Positions 33,140-41,066 of a stretch of DNA of 64,000 bases are shown here, piece after piece. The stretch covers positions 248,001-312,000 of the forward strand of contig CAVQJJ010000006.1 of assembly GCA_963712835.1 (NCBI GenBank), in the 5' to 3' direction. Origin of the DNA: DATARH01 sp963712835. GTDB taxonomy: Bacteria; Pseudomonadota; Alphaproteobacteria; ATCC43930; CGMCC-115725. A program made the translations under genes and the position numbers. The stretch's first letter is position 1. The number at the start of each line of letters is the position of its first letter. The notes under the pieces were generated by a model. That model saw only the letters and a list, made by a program, of their open reading frames with translations, was not told the DNA's origin and ran no database searches.

Positions 33140-35890
33140 ATGACCGTGGCCGCTCCGGCAACCGACGCAAGCGAACAGCGGCGCGTTCCCGACGCTGAAA
33201 TGGCGTCGACGGAACCGCCGATCAAGCCGGCGCCGGCGATCGAGGACAGTATCGAGCCCTCGGTCTACCGCTTCATCGTGCGTCACAGCCTCAGGCAGCA
33301 GATCATGCTGCTGATCCTTACGCTGGCGTCGTTTCCGTTTCTTTACTACTCGCTCGAGCTGCCGAAGACGATTGTCAACCGGGCGATCGGCGGCAAGCAC
33401 TTCCCGCAACCCTTCCTTGGGATGCAGTTCGACCAGATCCCCTATCTGATGACGCTGTGCGGGGTGTTCCTGGCGCTGGTCTTCATCAACGGCGCATTCA
33501 AGTATTACATCAACACGTTCAAGGGGCAGCTCGGCGAGCGCATGCTGCGCCGCTTTCGCTATGCGCTTTACCTGCGGCTCCTGCGCTTCCCGCCGTCCTA
33601 TTTCCAGAAGACCTCGTCGGCGCAAATCATCCCGATGATCACCACCGAGTGCGAGCAACTCGGCGGCTTTATCGGCGACGCGTTCGTGCTGCCGGCGTTT
33701 CAGGGCGGAACGCTGCTGACGCTCATCTTCTTCATGTTCATGCAGGACCCGATCCTCGGGTCGGCCGCGGTCGCGCTCTACCCACTCCAGGGCTACATCA
33801 TCCCCAAGCTGCAGCGCATCGTGAACCAGCTCGGCAAGCGCCGCATCCGCCAGGTGCGCGTGGTCGCCGACCGGGTTCAGGAATCGGCCGCCGGCATATC
33901 CGAAATCCAGGCCAACGACACCGTGAAGCTGAATCTCAGCAGCTTCGCGCACCTGCTCGGCTCAATCTACGACATCCGTTTCGAAATCTACCGGCGCAAG
34001 TTTTTCGTCAAGTTTCTCAATAACTTCATCGGGCAGCTGACGCCGTTCTTCTTCTATGCGATCGGCGGCTATCTGGTGATCACGGGGCCGCTGTCGTTCG
34101 GCGCGTTGGTCGCGGTGCTCGCCGCCTACAAGGATTTGGCGTCACCGTGGAAGGAGTTGCTGGATTTCTACCAGAACAACCAGAACTCGCGGATCACCTA
34201 CGACCAGATCGTCGAGCAGTTCGCGCCGACCAACATGGTCGATCCCGAGGTGCTGCTGGCCGAACCGGAAACGATCCCGCACCTCAGCGGCGAGCTGGCC
34301 GTCACCAATCTGTCGCTCGCCGGCGACGACAAGCGGCGCACCGTCGATGCGGTCAATTTCACCCTCGCGCTCGACGAGCATGTCGCGGTGATCGGCCAGG
34401 CCGGCGGCGGCAAGGAAGATCTGGCGGTGCTGCTGGCCCGGCTGACGCAGCCCAGCACCGGGCGGATCGAGGTCGGTGGGGTCGATCTCGCCAAGCAGCC
34501 GCTCGCCGTCGTGGGCCGGCGCATCGGCTATGTCAGCGGGACGCCGTATCTGTTCACCGGGACGCTGCGCGACAATCTGCTGCTCGGCCTGCGTCATTAC
34601 CCGGTGCGGCCGGGCACTTACGGCGAGGAACTCGCCAAGCAGCGCGCCAAGGAGCTGGCCGAGGCGAGCCGCGCCGGCAATATCGATTTCGACATCGGTG
34701 CCGATTGGATCGACTACGCCGGCGCCGGCGTCGCCGACGGGCAGGAGCTGACGCTACGTATCGTTGAAGTGCTGCGGCTGCTCGGCTTCGAGGAGGGCGT
34801 TTACGGCATCGGTCTGCGTGGCCGGGTCGACCCCGCGGTCAACCCCGAACTGGCGGCGCGATTGCTGGAGGCGCGCAAGGCGCTTTCGGAGCGCCTCGTG
34901 CGCGACGGCATCACCAGCTACGTCGAGACCTACGATCCCGAGCGCTACAACACCAACGCCACGGTGGCCGAGAACCTGTTGTTCGGGACGCCGATCGGTC
35001 CGGTTTTCGATTTCGACGCGCTCGCCGACAACAGCTACGTACGCCGCGTGCTCGACAAGGCTGGACTGACCGACGACCTCGTGACGGCGGGGCGCGAGAT
35101 CGCCGCGCGAACCTTCGAGTTCGTCACCGAGCTGCCGCCGGACCTGTTCGAGGAATACAGCCTCATCGGCACCGACGATCTGTCCGAGTTCAAGGCGATC
35201 CTCACCGCCGTCGATGGGCACGACGTCAAGGACATGACCGAGGAGCAGCGCGGCAAGCTGTTGTCGCTGCCGCTCAGGCTAGTCGTCGCCAAGCATCGTC
35301 TCGACGTCATCGACGAGCGCATGCAGCAACAGCTGCTCGAAGCGCGGCGGGTGTTCCGCGACGAGCTGCCGGCGGAGTCGCGCGACCAGATCGCGTTCTT
35401 CGATCCCGCCGCATACAACGCCGCCGCCTCGTTGCAGGACAACATCCTGTTCGGCAAGATCGCCCAGGGGGAAGCCGACGCGACACAGCGCGTGCCGGCG
35501 GTGCTCGGCGAGGTGCTCGACGACATGTCGCTGCGCCCGGCGATCATCGATGTCGGGCTCGACTACAATGTTGGCACCGCGGGATCGCGGTTGTCGCTCG
35601 GCCAGCGGCAGCGCGCCGCGATTGCGCGAGCCGTGCTGAAGCGGCCGGACATGATGATCCTCAACGAGGCCACGACCGCGCTCGACGGCCCGGCGCAGGC
35701 CAAGGTCATGGAAGGGCTCTTCCAGGAATTCGAGGGGCGCTGCCTGGTCTGGGTCTTGCACCGCGCCAGCCTCGCGCGCAACTTCGACCGGGTGCTGGTG
35801 ATGAGCGCCGGCAAGCTCCAGGAGCAGGGCCGGTTCGCCGAGCTCGACCACAAGGATTCGCTGACCACCATGCTGATGGCGGCGGAATGA
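33140..35890 (+). CDS. Atypical ABC exporter-like protein with expanded, degenerate nucleotide-binding domain
   Basis: A 916-residue protein. Residues of about 40-340 form a type 1 exporter membrane domain (helices at QIMLLILTLASFPFLYYSL, LMTLCGVFLALVFI, LLTLIFFMFM and FFFYAIGGYLVI). The NBD starts near 385. Walker A is GQAGGGKED (Lys425), with Glu426 where Ser/Thr is normal. The signature is LSLGQ (818-822), Walker B is MMILNEATTALD with Asn842 in place of Asp but Glu843 kept, and His874 fits the H-loop. Walker A to signature is about 390 residues against about 100 in ordinary NBDs. The extra DNA carries three related blocks: DNLLLG (479), ENLLFG (612) and DNILFG (768). It is probably cotranscribed with the cNMP-binding gene. 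Confidence 0.82.
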   Translation: MTVAAPATDASEQRRVPDAEMASTEPPIKPAPAIEDSIEPSVYRFIVRHSLRQQIMLLILTLASFPFLYYSLELPKTIVNRAIGGKHFPQPFLGMQFDQIPYLMTLCGVFLALVFINGAFKYYINTFKGQLGERMLRRFRYALYLRLLRFPPSYFQKTSSAQIIPMITTECEQLGGFIGDAFVLPAFQGGTLLTLIFFMFMQDPILGSAAVALYPLQGYIIPKLQRIVNQLGKRRIRQVRVVADRVQESAAGISEIQANDTVKLNLSSFAHLLGSIYDIRFEIYRRKFFVKFLNNFIGQLTPFFFYAIGGYLVITGPLSFGALVAVLAAYKDLASPWKELLDFYQNNQNSRITYDQIVEQFAPTNMVDPEVLLAEPETIPHLSGELAVTNLSLAGDDKRRTVDAVNFTLALDEHVAVIGQAGGGKEDLAVLLARLTQPSTGRIEVGGVDLAKQPLAVVGRRIGYVSGTPYLFTGTLRDNLLLGLRHYPVRPGTYGEELAKQRAKELAEASRAGNIDFDIGADWIDYAGAGVADGQELTLRIVEVLRLLGFEEGVYGIGLRGRVDPAVNPELAARLLEARKALSERLVRDGITSYVETYDPERYNTNATVAENLLFGTPIGPVFDFDALADNSYVRRVLDKAGLTDDLVTAGREIAARTFEFVTELPPDLFEEYSLIGTDDLSEFKAILTAVDGHDVKDMTEEQRGKLLSLPLRLVVAKHRLDVIDERMQQQLLEARRVFRDELPAESRDQIAFFDPAAYNAAASLQDNILFGKIAQGEADATQRVPAVLGEVLDDMSLRPAIIDVGLDYNVGTAGSRLSLGQRQRAAIARAVLKRPDMMILNEATTALDGPAQAKVMEGLFQEFEGRCLVWVLHRASLARNFDRVLVMSAGKLQEQGRFAELDHKDSLTTMLMAAE

Positions 35891-35921
35891 ACAAAAAGCC
35901 GAGCGGAACGGGAGGGATGCA

Positions 35922-36410
35922 GTGACGGTGCAGCAGGAATTCGAGGTGCTCCGGCGAGTGCCGTTCTTCGCCGAGATCGAGCCGCCCAAGCTGAAGGCGC
36001 TCGCCTATGTCAGCGAGCGGGTCGGGTTCGACGACAACAAGATCCTCTTCCGCCAGGGCGATCCCGGCGACGCGGCCTATCTGATCATCGAGGGCGAAGC
36101 CGACATCGTGCTGGAGGACCCGGTGGCGGGTCCGGTCACCGTCGCGACGCTGCACGCCAACGAGCTGGTCGGTGAGATGTCCATCCTCACCAGCGAGCCG
36201 CGCAACGCCACGGTGCGCGCCAAGGGACGGCTGGTCGCGCTGCGCATTGGCAAGGACCCGTTCATGCGCATGGTGCGCGAGTTTCCCTCGATGGCGGTGT
36301 CGGTCATGCAGGAGCTGGCGCACCGGGTGAACGACACCAACAACCAGCTGCGCGCGGCGCGCAGCGAGCTCAGCCAGCTGCGCGCCAAGACGCCCGCCAA
36401 CGCGGCCTGA
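35922..36410 (+). CDS. Stand-alone cyclic nucleotide-binding domain protein
   Basis: A 162-residue protein. It starts at GTG 35922 after GGGAGGG. The cNMP-binding fold is clear: FFAEIEPPKLKALAYVSE, RQGDPGDAAYLIIEGEADI, and the phosphate-binding cassette GEMSILTSEPRNATVRA with its Glu and Arg. After the domain there is only a helical tail (MQELAHRVNDTNNQLRAARS, probably coiled-coil) and no DNA-binding HTH, so it is not a CRP-type regulator. It follows the ABC gene by 31 bp and likely gates or scaffolds that transporter. Ligand (cAMP, cGMP or none) unknown. Confidence 0.88.
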   Translation: MTVQQEFEVLRRVPFFAEIEPPKLKALAYVSERVGFDDNKILFRQGDPGDAAYLIIEGEADIVLEDPVAGPVTVATLHANELVGEMSILTSEPRNATVRAKGRLVALRIGKDPFMRMVREFPSMAVSVMQELAHRVNDTNNQLRAARSELSQLRAKTPANAA

Positions 36411-36496
36411 TGCCGGGTGGGTGAAGCGGCGGCAATGAGCGGGGGCGCGTAAGTCGGCTCGACAGTTTCATCCGCCGGCTCGAAGCGCAGCGCGCC

Positions 36497-36937
36497 GTGC
36501 TCAACCATGCCGCCGAACTGATTGCCGGGCTCGACGGGCCGATCCTCGAGCTGGGCCTCGGCAACGGCCGCACCTACGATCATCTGCGCGAGCTTTTTCC
36601 ACAACGCGACATCTATGTCTGCGAGCGCCGGGTCGCGGCGCATCCCGACTGCATCCCGCCCGACCACCTGCTGTTGCTCGGCGATATGTTCGAGACCCTG
36701 CCGGCGGCGCGCGGCAAGCTCGGCGGCCGGGCGGCGCTCGCCCATTTCGATGCCGGGACGGGCGACGTGGCGGGCAATTTGCGGTTGGCGGCGGGGCTCC
36801 GCCCGCTGATCCTGCCGCTGCTGCGTGCCGGCGCGGTGCTCGCGACGCAGCAGGCGATGGACGGGCCGGAGCTGGCGGCATTGGAATTGCCCGACGGTGT
36901 GCCGGCGGGGCGGTATTATTTGTATCGGCGAACCTAA
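36497..36937 (+). CDS. Class I SAM-dependent methyltransferase (Methyltransf_17-like)
   Basis: At least 146 residues. The SAM motif I is PILELGLGNGRTYDHLRE, followed by DIYVCERRVAAHPDC and HFDAGTGD. This resembles the small Methyltransf_17 group. Only a GTG at 36497 is available as a standard start. Protein-like sequence (SRLDSFIRRLEAQRAVLNHA) continues upstream to 36452, where the preceding codon is GTA, so the native start may be mutated or non-standard. It lies 86 bp after the cNMP gene. Substrate unknown. Confidence 0.72.
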   Translation: MLNHAAELIAGLDGPILELGLGNGRTYDHLRELFPQRDIYVCERRVAAHPDCIPPDHLLLLGDMFETLPAARGKLGGRAALAHFDAGTGDVAGNLRLAAGLRPLILPLLRAGAVLATQQAMDGPELAALELPDGVPAGRYYLYRRT

Positions 36938-36944
36938 ATCACCA

Positions 36945-36962
36945 TCCCGGCGAAAGCCGGGA
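36945..36962. repeat. REP-like palindrome
   Basis: TCCCGGC-GAAA-GCCGGGA hairpin (7-bp stem) between the convergent methyltransferase and xthA genes. It could act as a bidirectional 3'-end stabiliser; there is no T tract. Confidence 0.7.
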
Positions 36963-37006
36963 CCCATATCTCCGCTGCTCGTGAAGCCGGGGTGGTAGGC
37001 TCGCAA

Positions 37007-37801
37007 TCAAATATCCAATTCCACCATCACCGGGACGTGGTCGGAGGTTTGCGTCCAGTCGCGGGTCTCGCGGAAGATGCGGTGGCTCTTGAGTGAACCC
37101 ACTAACGCCGGCGTCACCCAGATATGGTCCAGCCGGCGGCCGCGGTCGGAAGCGGCCCAGTCGCGGTTGCGGTAGCTCCACCAGGTGTAGAGCTTCTGGT
37201 CGGACGGCACGAAATGCCGGACCGCGTCGACAAAGCCGCCGGCCGCCTGGAGCTTGCCGAGCTTTGCGACCTCGATCGGGGTGTGGCTGACCACGCTCAA
37301 GAGCTGCTTGTGCGACCACACGTCTTGTTCCAGAGGGGCGATGTTGAGGTCGCCGACGGCGATCGCCTTGCGGGCGCGGTCGTGCGTCGCGAACCACGCG
37401 GTCAGCTCGTCGAGGAACTGGAGCTTGTGGGCGAATTTCGGGTTGACCGCGGGGTCGGGTTCGTCGCCGCCGGCCGGGATGTAGATGTTGTGCAGCTCGA
37501 TCCCGCCGGGCAGCTCGACGATGGCATGCCGGCAATCGCTGCGCTCGCACCAGGCGCGGGTCGCGACGCTGGGGAACGGCGCCTTGGCGAGGATCGCGAC
37601 GCCGTTATAGCCCTTCATTCCATGCATGTGGATGTGCTCGTAGCCGAGCTCGGCGAAAGGCTCGCGGGGGAAGAGCTCATCCGGAGTCTTGGTCTCCTGG
37701 AGGCAAAGAACGTCGGGCCGCGCCTCGGTCAAGAGGCGGCATACATTGTCGGCCCTGAGCCGCACCGAATTGATGTTCCAGGTGATGAGGCGCAGCGTCA
37801 T
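37007..37801 (-). CDS. xthA: Exodeoxyribonuclease III
   Basis: A 264-residue AP endonuclease/exonuclease of the ExoIII family, used in base-excision repair. Metal and catalytic motifs are in order: ITWNINSVR (Asn), LQETKTPDE (Glu), IYIPAGGDEPDP, VGDLNIAP (Asp-x-Asn) and the final TSDHVPVMVEL (Asp-His). RRLDHIWV is the ExoIII form rather than the APE1 form. ATG 37801 was chosen because the protein begins MTLRLITWN; a longer frame to 37885 adds unlikely residues. Confidence 0.93.
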   Translation of the reverse strand: MTLRLITWNINSVRLRADNVCRLLTEARPDVLCLQETKTPDELFPREPFAELGYEHIHMHGMKGYNGVAILAKAPFPSVATRAWCERSDCRHAIVELPGGIELHNIYIPAGGDEPDPAVNPKFAHKLQFLDELTAWFATHDRARKAIAVGDLNIAPLEQDVWSHKQLLSVVSHTPIEVAKLGKLQAAGGFVDAVRHFVPSDQKLYTWWSYRNRDWAASDRGRRLDHIWVTPALVGSLKSHRIFRETRDWTQTSDHVPVMVELDI

Positions 37802-37904
37802 CGCGTTAACGATCCGATCAACCCAAGGGCGGGGAAAATTGCGGCGAATAGACCATGCGATATCTGCCGCTTGCAATCGCGCCATCGAGGGGAGGTGCGT
37901 CCTT

Positions 37905-38170
37905 GGAGACGGTCCCCATCGGACAAGTCCGGTGATCCCTCCCCAGATGCGGGGGCGGCTTTATCGGCTTGAAGGCCGCACGATTGGGGTGAAGACCGTC
38001 CCAGCGGGCGATGCCCGCCGAGCCGATAAAAGATTATTGAGACTCAAACAAATAGCGCCCGGTCTGGGGGGGAGACCGGGCGCCAGCTTGTCAGAAGCGC
38101 TTGGGGGAGATCCGGACCCGCAGGGGAAACGGGGCCGGAATTAAGAGGACTTGGTGTCCTCTCCGCTTCT
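37905..38170. other. Intergenic region rich in nested inverted repeats; possible structured RNA
   Basis: The 479-bp gap (37802-38280) between xthA and the C26 hydrolase gene has no ORF I can support, but has strong structure. A 10-bp stem TTTATCGGCT/AGCCGATAAA (37960-37969 with 38021-38030) encloses a hairpin GCGGGC-GAT-GCCCGC (38004-38018). GACGGTC (37908-37914) can pair with GACCGTC (37994-38000). A perfect 11-bp hairpin GCGCCCGGTCT/AGACCGGGCGC with a G7 loop is at 38055-38083. AGAGGAC-TTGGT-GTCCTCT lies at about 38143-38161. I do not recognise a known RNA family. Confidence 0.45.
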
Positions 38171-38280
38171 GGACTCCCAAGTGGGGATCGTTGGGGTCGG
38201 GGCGAAATGCAATTCGTGCATGTGTCCGCAGCGGAAAACGCATGCGGAACGAGGGAACCAAATACGTTTGAGGATGTGTG

Positions 38281-39075
38281 CTAGGCAGCGCGCCGTTTTT
38301 GCGAATTTCCCGAAGCCGCCACTTGGCGGCACGCATCGCCGAATGCGGCGAACAAGGCGCGCGACACCGGGTTGTCGAGCGGCTTGTATTCCGGGTGCCA
38401 CTGCACGCCGACGACAAATCGCGCACCCGGCAGGCTCACCGCCTCGATGAGGCCATCGGGCGCGACGGCCTCGACCACGAGCCCCGGGGCGGGCTGATCG
38501 ACACCTTGCCCGTGCAGCGAGTTGACCATGATCTCCGTGGTGCCGGCAAGCTTGGCGAAAAACCCGTCCGGCGCCAGCGCGACCGGATGGCAGGGGCCGT
38601 AGCGCTCGTCCATGGTCATTTCCATGATCCGCTTGACGTCGCGGCCGCGGCGATGCACCTCGCCGCCCGGCCGCTCGCCAATCCGCTGGTGCAGCGTACC
38701 GCCCAGCGCCACGTTCAATTCCTGGATACCCCGGCAGATGGCCAGCACCGGCAGGTCGCGGGCCACCGCCTCGCGAATCAGCGGCAGCGTGGTGGCATCG
38801 CGGTCGGGGTCGTGCAGCGTGCCCTCGCGGCTCGGCGGGCCTTTGTAATGATGCGGCTCGACATTGGAGGGGCTGCCGGTCAGCAGCAGCCCGTGGATCG
38901 CGTCGAGCAACGTGTCGCAGCACAGCTTGTCGCCGATCGAGGGTACGAGAATCGGCATGCAGCCGGCCGCGTCGACCACCGCGTGCGGATAGCGCACCAC
39001 GGCGGTGTACATCAGTCGCTCATTATGTTCGCGGTAACAGGTCGGAATCGCCACCAGCGGCGCGCGGAGAGACAT
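38281..39075 (-). CDS. Gamma-glutamyl-gamma-aminobutyrate hydrolase family (peptidase C26) protein
   Basis: A 264-residue class I glutamine-amidotransferase-like hydrolase. It opens APLVAIPTCYREHNE. The nucleophilic Cys is in VLAICRGIQELNVALGG and the His/Glu pair in VVGVQWHPEY. HHYKGPPSREGTLHDPDRD is typical of PuuD-like enzymes that release GABA or another amine from a gamma-glutamyl conjugate. No putrescine-utilisation genes are adjacent, so the substrate is uncertain. Confidence 0.87.
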   Translation of the reverse strand: MSLRAPLVAIPTCYREHNERLMYTAVVRYPHAVVDAAGCMPILVPSIGDKLCCDTLLDAIHGLLLTGSPSNVEPHHYKGPPSREGTLHDPDRDATTLPLIREAVARDLPVLAICRGIQELNVALGGTLHQRIGERPGGEVHRRGRDVKRIMEMTMDERYGPCHPVALAPDGFFAKLAGTTEIMVNSLHGQGVDQPAPGLVVEAVAPDGLIEAVSLPGARFVVGVQWHPEYKPLDNPVSRALFAAFGDACRQVAASGNSQKRRAA

Positions 39076-39120
39076 CAGAGTCGGCTCAAGCTATTGTTCG
39101 TGCGGTCATTTCTTCGGCAC

Positions 39121-39753
39121 CTAATACGGATCATGATACTGGAACAGCTTGGGGTCGAGCGCCATACCGTATTGCTCATCCGCTAGCGACACGTTGGTCA
39201 CCTTTCCCTGCTGATCGACCACGGTCCATTGCCGCAGAGCCAGTGGATTTTCCGTAAATACCATAGTCAGGCTCCCCGCGTCCGGCTCGGCGGTCTCAAC
39301 GACCGTAACCCGCACGGTATTCCCGCTATGCTCAAAACGCGTAACCGTCACGCCGTCGGTGAAACTGATCGGCTCGCGCAGCAAGAACCAGGCCGGGGTG
39401 GATTTGAGCCCGACCTTGCTCATCTGCTTCAGGTCGGGATCCCAGGAATAAAGGTAGAAGGCGTCGGCGAGCAGCAGCAGCTGGTTGGGCGGATCGTACT
39501 GGAAGCGCATCTTGCCCGGCCGCGCTAGCCAGACCTCACCGGTCGCCGCGCCGCCACTGGCGGTCGCCTGCGCGAAGCGCGCGGTCATCGTGTGGATGCC
39601 GTCGAGATAGGCGGCGATCTTTTGCAGCTCGGCCGTATCCTGGGGAGCGAGCACGACGGCCGCCGGCGGCGCGGCGAACGCCTGTTGCGGCGAGCCGGCG
39701 AGGAGCAAGACCGTCGCGACCGACGCGCAGCACATCTGCCAGAACCAGTTCAT
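39121..39753 (-). CDS. lolA: LolA-like outer-membrane lipoprotein carrier protein
   Basis: A 210-residue periplasmic protein with a signal peptide (through about residue 27, QQAFA). ELQKIAAYLDGIHTMTARFAQ is the typical LolA start. GEVWLARPGKMRFQYDPPNQ and FYLYSWDPDLKQMSKV follow, and a beta-rich C-terminus ends NVSLADEQYG. LolA ferries lipoproteins from LolCDE to the outer membrane. The alphaproteobacterial form is usually about this length. It could be one of several paralogues. Confidence 0.87.
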   Translation of the reverse strand: MNWFWQMCCASVATVLLLAGSPQQAFAAPPAAVVLAPQDTAELQKIAAYLDGIHTMTARFAQATASGGAATGEVWLARPGKMRFQYDPPNQLLLLADAFYLYSWDPDLKQMSKVGLKSTPAWFLLREPISFTDGVTVTRFEHSGNTVRVTVVETAEPDAGSLTMVFTENPLALRQWTVVDQQGKVTNVSLADEQYGMALDPKLFQYHDPY

Positions 39754-40488
39754 GCCCGCAATTCCTCCACCGCGTTGATCTGGCAGGGAAATGGCGCGCT
39801 AATTGTGGCGCGTCAATGGCGGCGAGATGTCGCTTCCCGCATTGCAGCAGCGCGACGCCGCGTCATGGCTTCGCATGCGACAGCCGCTTTTCGAGACGGA
39901 CCATATGCTTACGATTGCGATGTACGGATTGCGCAAAGGGCGCGAAGACGCCGCAAGACCGGTTCCCGAGTATGTTTGGCCGGCTCGCGATGTTCAGGGC
40001 CCGCGACCAGAGGATACAGAAAAATGAAGAATTATCGGAATAGAATGCAACGTACAAAAAAAATTCAAAACAAATCATGTCTGTAGAGATCAGAATGATT
40101 TTTATGACCGGCCTTGCAAACTTAAAGGCGAGGGCCATTTAAAAAGAACAACCATTTTATTGGAAAATTGCGAATCGATGAAAACCATTATATTTCTGAT
40201 GCCGCCAAGAGGCTCCGCTGCTGGAAATGACAATATGCCGCCCGGGGGTGCGACGCCGGTGGCGCTACCCGGCCCGCTTCCTGCGACGATCGTATTCCCG
40301 ATGAAATTAGCGAGAGCAGCAGCTTGGTGATCCACGTGACCGTCGCCTAGCTCTCCTTGAACGCTGGCCTTCTAGTCATGCTGGCCGGCTTATGGACTCT
40401 GAATCGTGAGCCGAGGACGCCATAGGCGGCCACATCATTCCATGCGGCTTTTTTTGCGACGGCCGTAAACCACGCGAGGCATTCCAAG
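39754..40488. other. 735-bp gap before rpsU with an AT-rich core; no supported gene
   Basis: Between lolA and rpsU the sequence drops to visibly low GC around 40010-40200 (including an A9 run near 40056). Short frames exist, such as 74 codons at 39803-40027 and 50 codons from ATG 40177, but neither resembles a known protein or has a convincing ribosome-binding site. The 3' part must hold the rpsU promoter and leader. It could be a degraded gene or a cold-regulated leader. Confidence 0.5.
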
Positions 40489-40692
40489 GTGCAGGTTTTC
40501 GTCCGTGACAACGACATCAACTCTGCTTTGCGCGTGCTCAAAAGAAAAATGCAGCGCGAGGGCACCTTTCGCGAGATGAAGCGGCGTCGATCTTACGAGA
40601 AACCCTCGGAACGCCGTGTCCGGGAGCAGGCCGAGGCGGTTCGCCGTTATCGCAAGATGCTGCGCAAACGGATGGAGCGGGAAGGTTACTAA
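40489..40692 (+). CDS. rpsU: 30S ribosomal protein S21
   Basis: A 67-residue basic protein, MQVFVRDNDINSALRVLKRK then MQREGTFREMKRRRSYEKPS, unmistakably bS21. It starts at GTG 40489 with GAGG upstream. bS21 binds the 30S platform near the anti-Shine-Dalgarno region and helps initiation. Many alphaproteobacteria have more than one S21 paralogue. The FREMKRRRSYEKPSERR core is complete and the length is normal. It is followed by the small gene at 40763. Confidence 0.96.
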   Translation: MQVFVRDNDINSALRVLKRKMQREGTFREMKRRRSYEKPSERRVREQAEAVRRYRKMLRKRMEREGY

Positions 40693-40762
40693 GCGGCGCG
40701 GCCCAGACGAAGAAATTGCGGATCGACTGGCGGAATCGCGCCCCCGGTTTAAAGGAGCAAGA

Positions 40763-40954
40763 ATGACCCACAGATTTGCCGCCGGACAGAGCGTCGCGTT
40801 CTCGCCGGACCGCGAGCAGGACAGCACCGCGCGCGGGTCTTATACCGTTGTCAGACCGCTGCCACCACTGGGCGCCACGCCGCAATATCGCGTCAAAGCA
40901 AAGATCGACGGTCGGGAGAGAGTGGTCCGCGAGGATCAACTCGCGGGATTGTAG
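40763..40954 (+). CDS. Small conserved hypothetical protein
   Basis: A 63-residue soluble protein, MTHRFAAGQSVAFSPDREQD, then TARGSYTVVRPLPPLG and a conserved C-terminal block DGRERVVREDQLAGL. I recognise the QYRVKAKIDG...RVVREDQL ending from small alphaproteobacterial proteins of unknown function with an SH3-like look. It has an ideal ribosome-binding site AAAGGAG. It is 70 bp after rpsU on the same strand. Confidence 0.78.
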   Translation: MTHRFAAGQSVAFSPDREQDSTARGSYTVVRPLPPLGATPQYRVKAKIDGRERVVREDQLAGL

Positions 40955-41066
40955 GAGAGACGGTCACGACAAGTATCGTGCTCTGAAACACCAACGTGAC
41001 CAGAGCGTGCCATCACATGGTCTCGGCGTGCGGGCATACATCCGGCGCTCCGTCCTAATGCCTGCC

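Noticed and set aside
37802..38280. Known structured RNA (SRP RNA, tmRNA, RNase P RNA or 6S)
   Set aside because: The conserved sequence signatures of the first three were not found, and I could not match 6S features. It is left as an unidentified structured region.
39803..40027. Possible 74-codon gene before rpsU
   Set aside because: No ribosome-binding site, no recognisable family, and it overlaps other equally open short frames.
40177..40329. Possible 50-codon gene (MKTIIFLMPPRG...) before rpsU
   Set aside because: Low-complexity Pro/Gly/Ala content and no ribosome-binding site; the opposite strand is equally open.
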